From NCBI GenBank assembly GCA_946894095.1, contig OX335655.1, forward strand, positions 18,166,001-18,230,000: a stretch of DNA of 64,000 nucleotides, in the 5' to 3' direction. The stretch is from Incurvaria masculella. Taxonomy: Eukaryota; Arthropoda; Insecta; Lepidoptera; Incurvariidae. This document shows, piece by piece, positions 48,601 through 57,304 of the stretch (position 1 is the first letter of the stretch; the number at the start of each line of letters is the position of its first letter). The notes under the pieces were generated by a model. The model ran no database searches. It had not been told where the DNA came from and saw only the letters and a list, made by a program, of their open reading frames with translations. A program made the translations under genes and the position numbers.

Positions 48601-51600
48601 GTTGTTTTTTATGCAACCTGACACGGATGGCTAATACCACCCAACTACCGTTATGATATTAGCCCAATAATCCACATTTCCGAAGGAATTAGGTGCCATG
48701 CCAGGACCTTCCCTTTATGAGCACGGCTACATTGAACTGGATGGAATAAACGGACAATTTTTTCAGTGACGCTTCGACAATATTTTCATCCAATGCGATG
48801 GTACCGACCCGGGCGGGCTTAAACCCTACCACGTAGTAGGGGAAGGGGACATACAGTTTTACATGGATTCCGAACCATGCACGAAATGCACTTATCGAAC
48901 TCAGAAAGAGAACGAAAGTGTTGCATGTCGGGGCGAGAAATTGAACCCAGACCTCTGGTACGCTAGGCCAGTCCCCGCGCTACTAGGCTACGAGCCGCTC
49001 AGTAAAACAAGGCCAAACTAAATTACGAAAAATGAAGGTTGTATACATAAGGGATCCAGCCACGGAGAATCGCGTGACCGGGCGAGAAGGATTTACTGTG
49101 CACAAAAGAGCACAATCCGGTGCATTTTTTTAATAAGTACTTCAAAAGATGAAGCCGGACATAGGGAACTTGTTTATTGATTTTCAAACTAAATATTTGC
49201 TCTAGCAATGTATTTTCATGTGTTATAATTTTTGTAATCGCCTTGTTTGTAAATATTAAAGAAACATTACAAAGTTCCTTACCTATTTTCCTTGTCATAG
49301 TTAATTGAACCGGCCGGAAAAGAAAAAAAAATAGACAAATCGGAGTGCGTAATATACTCGTACATCAACTGACGGAAACAAACAAAACGGAAACCCCCTA
49401 AGGCTGGATTGCAACATCTCTGGTTATGGTTAAGTAACGCTATTGTTAAATACTGTCTGTCTTCTTTATTCTTACGTCTTAAGGTCGGCCCGTAAGCACC
49501 TGAAAATTTCGCCTCCCATACAATCGTAGTTTACTAATGATTTGAAAACCACTGTTCCAACTTACTTGATATTTGGTATCTAATATTAGGCTACAAATAT
49601 CTGTGTCTGCATGTCTTTGTTTTTTCGGTAAATGTATTATGGCTCAAACCACAGAGAAAACAAAATTGGTATGAAGATTTTCTTTTTGCATTCATTTCAT
49701 TCGGTTTGGATTTTTCAAAAAAACAAAAGCATGCAGACACAGATATTTGTTACCTGATATTAGATATTAAATATCAATTGAATTGGAATAGCGGTTTCCA
49801 AATGATTGGTAAACTACGTTTGTATGGGGAGCATAGCTTACGGGCCGTTCTTAAGACATGGTGCATTCCATAAGAGATGGTGCACTCCAGCCTAAGTGTT
49901 GTAATTTGATTTGAAAAATATAGCTAAAGAGCATTTGGTTTGACAAAGAACACAGTTTCAGGACTTGAACCAGCAAAATTGAATTAAAGCGGCTTAAAGT
50001 CCAAAAGTTGCCTGCCACAATAATTGTGGTGATATTCAGTAATAATCGAATTAAAATATAAGGAACCGTTCCACAAATTCAAAGTCAAAAGCGATAGTGT
50101 TTTGACAGTTTCGCTAACAAACCTTGCTCACAGAGCTTCTCAAATATCTTCATGACCCTCTCCTTCTGCCTGGAGGTGTATCCTTGGAGGTGAACCTCTT
50201 CGGGTTTCTGGTCTCCTGGTGCCAGCCCCAGCGTTCTGGCAGCATTATTATCAAATTCCAAAAGTTCTCCCTCCAGAGTAGGACTCCCGAACAGGGCGAA
50301 AGCAATGTTCTGGATGAGGTGGTTTCTATCGCCCCATTCGTATCTGAAAACACCAAAAATTCAGAGTTCAAGATCCGAGTAGTTCATCTCAGCATACTGA
50401 TTTTCACGATGTTTTAGCTAAAATTATCTTTATGTAGGCTAAATATTGTTATCAAATATGTATTTTTCAAATAATAATTTTAAGTACATACAAAAAAAAG
50501 CAAGGTTGATCTATTGAAGATGAGGAATAATAATTAATCTTACATACATACACTTACATAATACATTTAGGCACAAAGACAAGTGATAATTTATACTAAT
50601 GAAAAATCAGTGTGAACTTGAACATCAACTAAGGAAGCAGTCAATATTGAGGTTATTTCACATAGGTACTAGAAATATTCCACACAATATTCCAGACAGC
50701 TCTAGGTACGGCACTAGTTGTACAATACAGTACAATGATGTTTACCCTCGCAGATGACCTAAACTTTTTGGGTATGGAGTCGATTCATAATTTATTGAGG
50801 TAGCCATGAAGAAGCATGCTTACTCATAAAAAGCGAAACATTAAGAACGGCCCGTAAGCTATGCTCCCCATACAAACGTAGTTTACTAATCATTTGGAAA
50901 CAGCTATTCCAATTGAATTGATATTTAATATATAATATCAGGTAACAAATATCTGTGTCTGCATGCTTTTGTTTTTTTGAAAAATCCAAACCGAATGAAA
51001 TGAAAGCAAAAAGAAAATCTTCATACGAATTTTGTTTTCTCTATGGTTTGACCCAGAATACATTTACCGAAAAAACAAAGGCATGCAGACACAGATATTT
51101 GTAGCCTTATATTAGATACCAAATATCAAGTATGTTGGAATAGTGGTTTTCAAATTATTAGTAAACTCCGTTTGCATGCGAGGCGAAATTTTCTGATGCT
51201 TACGGGCCGACCTTAAGGGAGTGATATGTGTGCGCAAATGAAACGTTCTCATACGGAGACTTAAGAAATATTGAAATAGTTGTAGAGGCAAACGAGCTGC
51301 ATGGACTCATACAGTCCGATGCCAACATTTCATACGCCTGAATAATTAATTAAATAGGACACAGAGTGAAGCGGTGAAGATTTGTTTCAGGGGATCTGTT
51401 TTACCAAAATAAATGTTTTCATTCATGACAGCATATGCAATATTGAACCTTTTATCTTCCAAGTGTTTAAGTGGATGGCAATATAGACCCACAATGTCCA
51501 CCAGATAAGTTTGACAGAAACTACGAAAATATTTAAACGATACAACAAAAATACCGAAATTGTGGTGGACCATACGGCTCTGGATAATTGATGCAAATCT

Positions 51601-51941
51601 GTCTCTTTCTTACCCGACTCTAGTAATTCCGTCTCTCTTTCTTTCAGTCTCTCTCAGACCTCTTTATCTCTATCTTGCTCAATTTAACTCTTGAAATCTC
51701 ACTTTATCACTCTTTTTATCTCAACTCTGAGATACACTGCTGCACTGCATGGATTAACAGCCTTTTTTGGGCAGTAACCGGTCTCCAAATTCCGCGTCAT
51801 TATAAAGAACATATATGAAATAACTTACCTAACCCAATCGCACTCGGTCAAGTTTTCAAAGTACTCCTGCTGAATTTGTACCGCCGTAATATTTGGAAGC
51901 TCCCGGTTGTTTTCGCCGTCGGAGGCTTCCACCCCAGCCAT
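33881..51941 (-). CDS. Gene span: DUF4781-like membrane-associated protein, 722 aa, nine coding exons
   Basis: Nine exons with GT-AG borders join without frame breaks: 113, 221, 192, 137, 255, 132, 102, 173 and 844 coding bases. The protein starts MAGVEASDGENNRELPN. Gly/Ala-rich hydrophobic stretches in exon 5 (IGAIGVMGAAMFTPVGPAVL), exon 6 (WITIAASSVGITAGAA) and exon 8 (LFQFTASTLFFANAVM) suggest membrane association. The block HDRSKHEQ-TISPTDSEARGSW and the RDTLRSNRHRKIFDK region match my recollection of the insect DUF4781 family; no function is known to me. An acceptor 10 nt before the ATG implies a non-coding 5' exon further upstream, not located. Introns contain four TTAA-MITEs, several SINEs, three (GTCC)n elements and an exon-derived tandem array. 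Confidence 0.75.
34771..35134. mobile_element. TTAA foldback MITE (CGGCCCGTAAGC family), copy 1
   Basis: TTAAGAACGGCCCGTAAGC at the left; GCTTAAGGGCCGACC and TTAA at the right. Nearly the whole element is an inverted repeat (GTAGTTTAC/GTAAACTA; CTGTGTCTGCA/TGCAGACACAG). It starts 46 bases upstream of the exon 9 acceptor. Confidence 0.85.
35131..35365. mobile_element. TTAA foldback MITE, copy 2 (internally deleted)
   Basis: Follows copy 1 directly, sharing its TTAA. One arm's inner portion is missing. Ends GCTTACGGGCCGACCTTAA. Confidence 0.85.
35590..35920 (-). mobile_element. (GTCC)n-bearing element, copy 4, with an expanded tract
   Basis: Inverse orientation. Contains about 24 GGAC units (35766-35862), then GCGGAGGCTTAGTAATAGGG and TTCCGTTTTCACCC. 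The upstream bases 35366-35589 show nothing clear. Confidence 0.85.
35766..35862. repeat. (GGAC)n microsatellite
   Basis: Nearly perfect tetranucleotide run, the longest of its kind in the window. The overlapping ORFs are an artefact. Confidence 0.9.
35917..36225 (-). mobile_element. (GTCC)n-bearing element, copy 5
   Basis: Abuts copy 4 in the same orientation (AAAACCGGCCAAGTGCGAGT). Short GGAC tract at 36131-36165. Confidence 0.85.
36290..36675 (-). mobile_element. tRNA-headed SINE
   Basis: The reverse complement begins GGCTCGTAGCCTAGTGGCGC (A box) and has GGTTCAATTCC (B box), then AAGTGCATTTCG and the common body with GGTTCGGAATCC, ending at GGTATTAGCC. Nearly complete. Confidence 0.8.
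37040..37200 (+). mobile_element. SINE body fragment
   Basis: Degraded: ACTAGGCGGTAGGGTT, GGTTGGTAACACGGCA, GGGCAATGAAAAATC. Confidence 0.5.
37252..37424 (-). CDS. DUF4781-like gene, exon 8
   Basis: Acceptor ACATTCCAG|TAC, donor CAT AG|GTGAGA. 57 codons, YHKHGEAPSK to LRSNRH, with hydrophobic FTASTLFFANAVM. Confidence 0.8.
37425..38130 (-). other. Intron 7 part, mostly unassigned
   Basis: Contains a LINE/SINE 3' end at 38000-38060 (GACTTAGTGTAGTTTGACTA and a TGAAA-rich tail) related to 12355-12420. Nothing else recognised. Confidence 0.4.
38131..38275. mobile_element. Short foldback MITE
   Basis: Arms of about 50 bp: CGTAACGGAAACTAAGACTA ... AGTAGTACTTTGTGACGTCA, and its complement ending TTAGTTTCTGTTACG. 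Confidence 0.8.
38840..38965 (-). mobile_element. Degraded SINE body
   Basis: CCGCATTCCCGAGAGAG, GCTATATTAAACTGG and TTGTACCAACC follow the order of the common body. Confidence 0.4.
38976..39085. mobile_element. Short foldback MITE
   Basis: CACCACCTCCAGTTACCTGA and its inverted partner GTAGCTGGAGGTGGTGG, with inner TTAACTTTCGGCTACA/TGTAACTGAAAGATAA. Confidence 0.7.
39090..40410 (-). other. Intron 7 part, nothing recognised
   Basis: AT-rich, no repeat family or exon identified. Confidence 0.4.
40415..40560 (+). mobile_element. LINE 3' end, copy 2
   Basis: CAGACTAAGTGGACGTTTAA ... GAGTGCAGTGTACTGCCTAT; same family as 10436-10562 and 46515-46670. Confidence 0.55.
40743..40844 (-). CDS. DUF4781-like gene, exon 7
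   Basis: Acceptor CTGTTCACAG|ACG, donor CGA|GTAAGT. 34 codons, TGLLLETSVD to NFVMR, phase 0 at both ends. Confidence 0.75.
41320..41612 (+). mobile_element. (GTCC)n-bearing element, copy 6
   Basis: TTAGGGTTCTGTACCCAAAG ... CGAGTCCGACTCGCACTTGG then CCGGTTTT. Short GTCC tract. Confidence 0.8.
41850..42150 (+). mobile_element. 5'-truncated LINE (RT C-terminus)
   Basis: One frame reads LPEDVINANSTDQFKNRLDT and on to a stop at about 42003, a standard LINE RT end. It is followed by an AATAAATAAATAAA-type tail (42128-42144) only about 30 bp from the exon 6 donor. Confidence 0.7.
42175..42306 (-). CDS. DUF4781-like gene, exon 6
   Basis: Acceptor ATGCCCACAG|ACT, donor AAG|GTACTT. 44 codons, TISPTDSEAR to TNLTK, phase 0 at both ends. 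Confidence 0.75.
42826..44609 (-). repeat. Tandem array of nine exon 5 fragments with splice donors
   Basis: Unit starts (plus landmark CCTGTTCATGTTTGCTTCTG) are at 42826, 43028, 43230, 43432, 43618, 43820, 44022, 44224 and 44410; the real exon 5 has the same landmark at 44610. Spacings are 202, 202, 202, 186, 202, 202, 202, 186 and 200. On the minus strand each unit holds the 3' part of exon 5 from GACACCACCAG onward (with a short internal deletion), its donor CAG|GTCAGT and about 40 bases of intron. Most units carry an extra base (CCTGTCAGGG against exon CCTGTCGGG) that shifts the frame. Confidence 0.95.
44611..44865 (-). CDS. DUF4781-like gene, exon 5
   Basis: Acceptor CATTTGCAG|GAT, donor GAACAG|GTCAGT. 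85 codons, DLTIMGVKLS to RSKHEQ, with the main Gly/Ala hydrophobic stretch. Its 3' half plus donor is the founder of the tandem array directly downstream. Confidence 0.8.
45118..45158. mobile_element. Terminal fragment of a GGTGGCCC/TTAA element
   Basis: TATGGGGATTTGGCCGGGTG then GGGCCACCTTAA matches the right end of 29317-29865. No left partner found. Confidence 0.45.
45415..45605 (+). mobile_element. LINE 3' end with (ATT)n tail
   Basis: AAAGACAAAGGAGAATGAAA ... ATGGAGGAGGCC resembles the RTE/CR1-like end DRERW-SLEEAF, with broken frame. A 3' UTR and a (TTA)n run at 45571-45604 follow. A (TA)n tract lies at 45375-45405. Confidence 0.5.
45660..46050 (-). mobile_element. tRNA-headed SINE
   Basis: Same order as 36290-36675: GAATTAGGTGCCATGCCAGG, CATTGCCGCTTCG, GGTGGGCTTAAACCCTACC, GAAATGCACTTATCC, ending in a degraded tRNA-like head near 46040. 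Confidence 0.75.
46515..46670 (+). mobile_element. LINE 3' end, copy 3
   Basis: TTAGACTAAGTGGACGTTGA ... GAGTGCAGTGTACTGTCTAT ... GGATGATGAATAAAC. It sits 70 bases from the exon 4 donor. Confidence 0.55.
46742..46878 (-). CDS. DUF4781-like gene, exon 4
   Basis: Acceptor CCAGCAG|CG, donor GAG|GTAAGT. Encodes RGCRLYIDED to AGETKE after a split Ala codon. Confidence 0.8.
47225..47590 (-). mobile_element. SINE with 5S-like head
   Basis: The common body is followed (plus strand) by GGAATCCGAACCACGGCCAG, AATGGTCACCCATTG, and GCACACTGAGCTAGCGAGGC: the complement of the mixed tRNA-like/5S-like head. Confidence 0.75.
47613..47838. repeat. Large palindrome with two inward hammerhead-like motifs
   Basis: TAAACGGCTTTCTACTCACA on the left pairs with the complementary segment ending AGCCGTTTAA on the right. 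Each arm contains CTGAAGATGAGCCAAATGTT ... CGAAAC(A/G)TCGTGCTC: minus strand at 47671-47705 and plus strand at 47750-47783. Confidence 0.8.
47840..48376 (-). other. Intron 3 part, nothing recognised
   Basis: AT-rich; no exon or repeat family identified. Confidence 0.4.
48377..48568 (-). CDS. DUF4781-like gene, exon 3
   Basis: Acceptor CACTATCCAG|GA, donor GGAG|GTTAGT. Encodes KYSLNDKDIL to PSFDG, including the aromatic DYWWDLHKK. Confidence 0.8.
48605..49005 (-). mobile_element. tRNA-headed SINE
   Basis: Nearly complete copy with TATGCAACCTGACACGGATG at one end and the tRNA-like head complement (GGTACGCTAGGCCAGTCCCC) at the other. Confidence 0.8.
49479..49854. mobile_element. TTAA foldback MITE (CGGCCCGTAAGC family), copy 3
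   Basis: TTAAGGTCGGCCCGTAAGC to GCTTACGGGCCGTTCTTAA. Full length, about 376 bp. Confidence 0.9.
50123..50343 (-). CDS. DUF4781-like gene, exon 2
   Basis: Acceptor GGTGTTTTCAG|A, donor CAAG|GTTTGT. Encodes YEWGDRNHLI to FEKLCEQ. Confidence 0.8.
50841..51216. mobile_element. TTAA foldback MITE, copy 4
   Basis: TTAAGAACGGCCCGTAAGC to GCTTACGGGCCGACCTTAA. Same length as copy 3, opposite orientation. Confidence 0.9.
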
Positions 51942-51951
51942 CGGTTTAGAC
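51829..51951 (-). CDS. DUF4781-like gene, first coding exon
   Basis: Acceptor TTTATTCAG|G at 51952, ATG at 51941 (context ACCG-ATG-G), donor TTAG|GTAAGT. Encodes MAGVEASDGE to CDWV and a split Arg. The 10 nt before the ATG are 5' UTR. Confidence 0.8.
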
Positions 51952-52139
51952 CTGAATAAATTAATGTTCACACGTTATAATTAAGACATATCATCGTGCC
52001 ACTTTCTTGGAGGTGTGGGCAGAGATGATAGAGCAACATATGGTACGATTACAGCATATTTATTTCGCATTTTCTCTTATTATAATATGTTATATACACA
52101 AGCAGCTACAACTGATGCGTGTATCTTAATTATTGAGTG

Positions 52140-52440
52140 CACTGTATTCATATTTTCATTAGTAAAGTATTTTTTTAATTTAGTATTTATTTGTTGATTC
52201 TCATTTTTGGATATTTGTCCAATTTATTTTTAAATCTATTCACTGAGTTAGCACTTATCACCTCTGGCAATTTATTCCAAGTGTCAACAACTCTGTTAGA
52301 TAGGTGTGCTTCCTTGGGTTTGAAGTAGTATTTACAACATATTTTTTTACATGCTCTATGATTACAGGAGGAACGAACCAGACTGTTGCGAAGTACCTTG
52401 TCAATCTGGGGTTGAACCAGGTTAAAATGTGAGAAACAAG
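52140..52440 (-). mobile_element. 5'-truncated LINE (RT C-terminus)
   Basis: A minus-strand frame reads NRVVDTWNKLPEVISANSVN and on through KNKLDKYPKM to a stop, the canonical end of a LINE RT ORF. Confidence 0.7.
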
Positions 52441-52797
52441 TGAGGAAATTCGATCAATTATGAACCAATTAGAGATTGAATGTCAAATATTTCATTAGTA
52501 TGAGTGCGATGTTATGACATATAATGCGATTCAAACAAGAATAGGACGGGGCTCGTGACTAACTTCCCTCGAATTTGCATGAGACGTCCGCATGGCATAC
52601 ACGGGAAACATTCGCTTCAATATCAAATGAAGCTTGACACTTTTTTCCATCCATCAGAATCGAGGTTCGATCCGAGTATGTGCGTCTACATGCTTTTGCG
52701 TGTCCTTGATTTGTAGCGGCTCTGCCCTGCCGTGACAGCGACAATAGACACAACGAAACACGAATCTACACAGGGTCTACTCATGAGATTATCACCT

Positions 52798-52817
52798 GTG
52801 AGTCACCGGTGACTCAC
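52798..52817. promoter_or_regulatory. Perfect 20-bp palindrome with two AP-1-type sites
   Basis: GTGAGTCACCGGTGACTCAC is its own reverse complement and carries TGAGTCA and TGACTCA, consensus sites for AP-1/CNC-Maf factors. It lies about 860 bp upstream of the DUF4781-like start codon. Function is inferred only from the motif. The surrounding 52441-53445 shows nothing else. Confidence 0.4.
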
Positions 52818-53566
52818 CAGTGAGTAACAAAGCCTAACCGATCACAAATCTACCTATCTCGAAAATTCTGGCACTATCCTATACAACAAAAACAACTCAT
52901 AATAGCAGGCCGATAGGTTTTATTCTTGCGATCAAGGAGGAACAAAGAGTCCGCTTGCCACGAAATTCAAAAATAGTTGGGATCGGTTGGGACGTTCTAT
53001 TTTCAAGCTATCCAGTTTAAAATTCTAACAAGTAAACGTTTTTTGACAAATAATAATGACTTTGAAGAAAAGCCGTGGAAAGCAAACGGAAAACTTTGAC
53101 CGAGCGTAAAATTGGTTTCTGTAGATTTTTTTTGTGAAATAAAATGCCATGGAGAAAGCTTAATGGATGGGTGAGACCACAGCCATTCTTTTTGGGGCAT
53201 TATTACGGACTGTAACTTTTGAAGGTAGGTAAATAAACGCAACCTAGTAATCAAAGTTTTTCATGACGCAATAATGGAAATATGGCGTAAAGATTGTGGC
53301 TACTCACATCTTATAGGTAAGACGGGGTATTTAAAATGTCGGCCGGTCACGAAGAGTGTGGAAAAAATACGGAGCTGATGGAAGAGCGAATAAAGCTGAA
53401 AAATCCTTAACCGGAAGTACACATGACAAAATAAACGTCAATTCTCAAATGTCAAATTTTTTTTTTTTTTTGTTTCTTTATCCAATGGACAGGCAAAAGC
53501 TTTCGCTATACAGCCTTCTCTTTATTGTATCTTATGGATTGTAGTCAATTCTGGAGTGTCATGTAG

Positions 53567-56500
53567 TTAAATACTTTCTATTGTCTCATGTATATATAGA
53601 AATATGGGTTCAAAGTTGGTCGGTTGACTTAATATCTTTTTCAGGTCGAGCGGGATTTTTTCTCTTTCTTTGTATGTAATTTCTAAGCATTTATATAGTT
53701 TTTCTCTTTGCTCATCAAAAGCACAGCAATGAAAGAAGAGGTGGTCCAGGGATTGATCAGCTAAGTTGCAGTGTGGGCATACGGCGGTGTCGATAAGGTT
53801 TAATCTGTAAAGATGGGATTGAAAAAGACAATGTCCGAAACGTAGACGACAAATTGTTGTATAATATTTTCTTCTTTTTGGTAAGGTTTTATTGAACCAA
53901 GGTGTTTTCCCAACTAAATCGTTTATTTCGGCGTACCAACGACCCGTATTGGACATTTTCCATTGTTCGGTCCATTCGTGGATAATTTCCTGTTTTATTT
54001 TCGCTACAAATTCCGATTGCGGTAGGGCAACATTCTTAATATGGCAAATATTCAGGTTGCTGTCAGCTATCGTTCTAGCTAGATAATCTGCTGAGTCGTG
54101 TGGCTTCAAATTTATGTGGCCGCGAATCCAGAAAAAACATATTTCGTAGCCTTGCTGTATCAAGGAAAAGTGTTTATCCCGTATTTGGTGTATGACATAG
54201 TGAGTATTGGCATCTAGTTTCGTATTCTGTAGGGCTCTATGAACGCTCATGCAGTCGCTTATTATTATCCACGTATAGTGTTGTTGAACTTCGATGAACT
54301 CGAGTGCGATTTGAATTGCCAAAGCTTCAGAAGTGTATATTGATGCAGAACTAGGAATCTTAATGCCATAACCTCTCTTGGTTGTCTCGTCATAGATCGC
54401 GCAGCCGACCCCACGAACTGTTTTCGAACCATCGGTATATATTCTTCTGTAACCTCTGTAACTTGAAATTTGTTCTAAAAATTCTTCTTTGCACTCCAAG
54501 TTTTCGTCTATTTGAATTGGAATTCCGTAGAATTTGCTGTCATATTTTCCCAAATAGCAAGGAAAGTTGAAATTGGCTTGTATTTCATATTCATTTTTGT
54601 AATGTAATATATTTGAAAAGTCTCTCAGGATGTAAGGATGATGACTAGGATCGGATGGGATGGAAAGGAGATGTTGAATTTTGGTAAACAGAGGATGATT
54701 TGATATGGATAGAAGCTTTAACAAAAATTTTAATTTCAGATATTTGAAGCGGATTCTCAGTGGAGGAATGTTACATTCTACTTGCATGGATACTATGGGA
54801 GTTGACATCATCGCTCCAGTTATTAAACGTAAGCTTTTATTTTGTATTTTTTCCAGTTTCTCTATAAGTTTCCAATGATGAGAAAAACATAGAAAACCAT
54901 ATTCAAAATGGCTACGTATCAAAGATTTAAAAAGCATTATTAGGATTTTCGGATCCGCGCCCCAATAGGTGCCCGCTAAGGACCTCAAAATGTTGTATGA
55001 TCTTAACGCTTTGTCTGCTATGCCATCGACATAAGAGTTCCAAGATAAGTTACTGTTAAATATTATTCCTAAAAACTTAACGGTTTCAACTACCGGAAGA
55101 AGAGTGTTATTGTAGAAGACTTCGGCTTTTAATTTGTATTTATTTTTACTAAATATAACAACTTTGCTTTTCTCTGGGCTTATATCTAAATTTAACTCAG
55201 TAAAATATTTATACAAATTCTCCATGGCTTTATTTATACAAGTCAATGTAGTCGCTCTATCACCAATGGAACAATAAATAACCAAATCATCTGCAAATTG
55301 GAGGTTATTTACATCAAATCCTAGTTTTGAGTTTAATTTGTGAATATAAATTATAAATAAGAGGGGACTTAATATCCCACCTTGAGACGTTCCCCTATAA
55401 GAAAATCTGGGACCAAAAAGAGAGTTGCTGTATTTCACATATACTTCCCTGCCATTTAAAAAATTATATATCCAATTTATTAATTTTGCTGGAATGCCCA
55501 AAGAGTTCAAGATCGATGCAAGTGTAAAGTGATCGATGTTGTTAAATGCGCCGACGACATCTAAAAAAACACACACGGTATCGTGATTTAATGAGAAAGC
55601 TTTTGAAATATCCAGATGTAGATGGCTGAAACTTTCTCTAGCGGATCGACCCCTCCTAAAACCAAATTGATTGCTAGGTAAAATGTTGTTTCTTTCTATA
55701 AAAAATTCTAAACGTTGTTTAATTAACTGTTCAAAAATTTTTCCAATGCACGAAGTCAATGCCACAGGTCGATAAGAATTTGCATCGTCTTTACTTTTGT
55801 TTGGTTTAAGTATTGGGATGAGACAATCTATTTTCCATTCCCATGGAATTATGGAAGTACACCACAGCTTATTAAGCGTGTTTAAAAATATTACCAGACT
55901 GTTGTGGTTTAAGTGACGTAGCATTTTATATGGAATCATATCTAATCCACATGCAGTATCTCGTCTAGAATTTAAGGCAGATTTCAGTTCTTGTAAAGTA
56001 AAATATTTTGTAAGGTACTCATTTTCATTATTGTTAGGAACAGAACTATTGATTGAATGTAGTTGATTTTCAACATAATCGGGTGTATACTTTTGCAAAA
56101 AATCATTAATCCAGTCATGATTTGTGTTGTGACTATTACTTTGGTAGGTATTATTAAATTTTTTAATAGTGTTCCAAATTTTAGAAACGGGTGTATATCT
56201 GTTAAATGATTCACATAACCTTTGCCAGCTTTCGCTTCTTTCTCTTTTTAAAATGAGTTTTTAAAGTGCTTGCAATCGTTTGAATTCTATGTAATTTTCG
56301 TCATTACAATTTAGTTTAAATGTTGCATATGCTTTCCTGGAATTTTCTACAGCTGAGCTGCATTTTTCATTCCACCAGGGAACAGAAAGTTTGGGTTTTG
56401 AATGCCGAAAAGTGGAGTTAGGTGTGGATGAATGCTTCCGTTTGGGTATAGACTTCTCAATAGCTGCATTTAAAATATTACAAAAAGAATCATAAGATTC

Positions 56501-57304
56501 TATTGGGTTAAGATTATCAAAGTTAAAATGTTCGAGCTCTCTCGAAACTAAATCTGAGTATATTTTCCAATTTACGAGTCTAAAGTTTGGATGCTTTGGA
56601 AAATTGTTTGCAGTCTCTTGATTGTTGTATGTGTTGTTGGCTAATAATATTTTTGTTATTGTTGGCAGGTGATAACTTCCGAGAGGGTCATCATGGACCG
56701 TCCAGTTACAAGACAATGCTAAAGAAGAAGATACCATTGTGAGATCGAGTGCATTTGGCCGCCATCTACTGGAACCAACTGTTGTCACTTCACCGTTATT
56801 CAAAAGAACAAGATTGTTGTCATCAATTATTTCCAAAATGTCCCTTCCACGTGAATCAGTGTTATTGCATCCCCAAAAAGTGTGATGAGCATTAAAATCG
56901 CCCGCAATAATCGTTGGCTCAGAGATATTTTTTACTAATCTATCGAACTTACTTTTTGTGAAAGGTGGAGTACAATTCGGGGGACTGTATAAACTAACTA
57001 TAGTTACAAATTTGTTGTTGTAAGATAATTTGATAGCTATATTTTGTATCGAGTTGTCACTTGTGGTGATAATTTTTGTGTAGCTTAGACTATTATGAAT
57101 TAATATTGCTACTCCATTGTGTGAATTTCCAGAATCAGATCTTTCCAATTGATATCCTCTAAATTTACAACGTTGTTGTGGTTTTAACCAAGTTTCAGAA
57201 ATTATTGCAATATGTATATCATTTTCATATAAAAATTGAGTGAGAATATGTCGATGACATAGCAAACTTTGCGCGTTCCATTGTACAACATTCAAAGTAG
57301 ACAT
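53567..57304 (-). pseudogene. Retrotransposon ORF2 (EN-RT-RNase H) with a single nonsense codon
   Basis: The frame runs from ATG 57304 to a stop at 53567. It is broken only by TAA at 56261-56263, after codon 347 (QAL-stop-KLILKRE); downstream reading continues in the same frame. Endonuclease landmarks: VQWNAQSL, SETWLKP, GDFNAHH and SRWRPNALDL. RT landmarks: GFRRGRSARE, VFLDVVGAF, RGTSQGG and FADDLVIY. RNase H has YTDGS, SEALAIQIALE, SDCMSVHRAL and HDSADYLAR, a complete D-E-D-D set. The C-terminal CPHCNLADQSLDHLFFHC is a zinc-binding motif. Without readthrough, RT cannot be made, so this copy is probably immobile. It appears young: no other disruption is visible. Confidence 0.85.
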
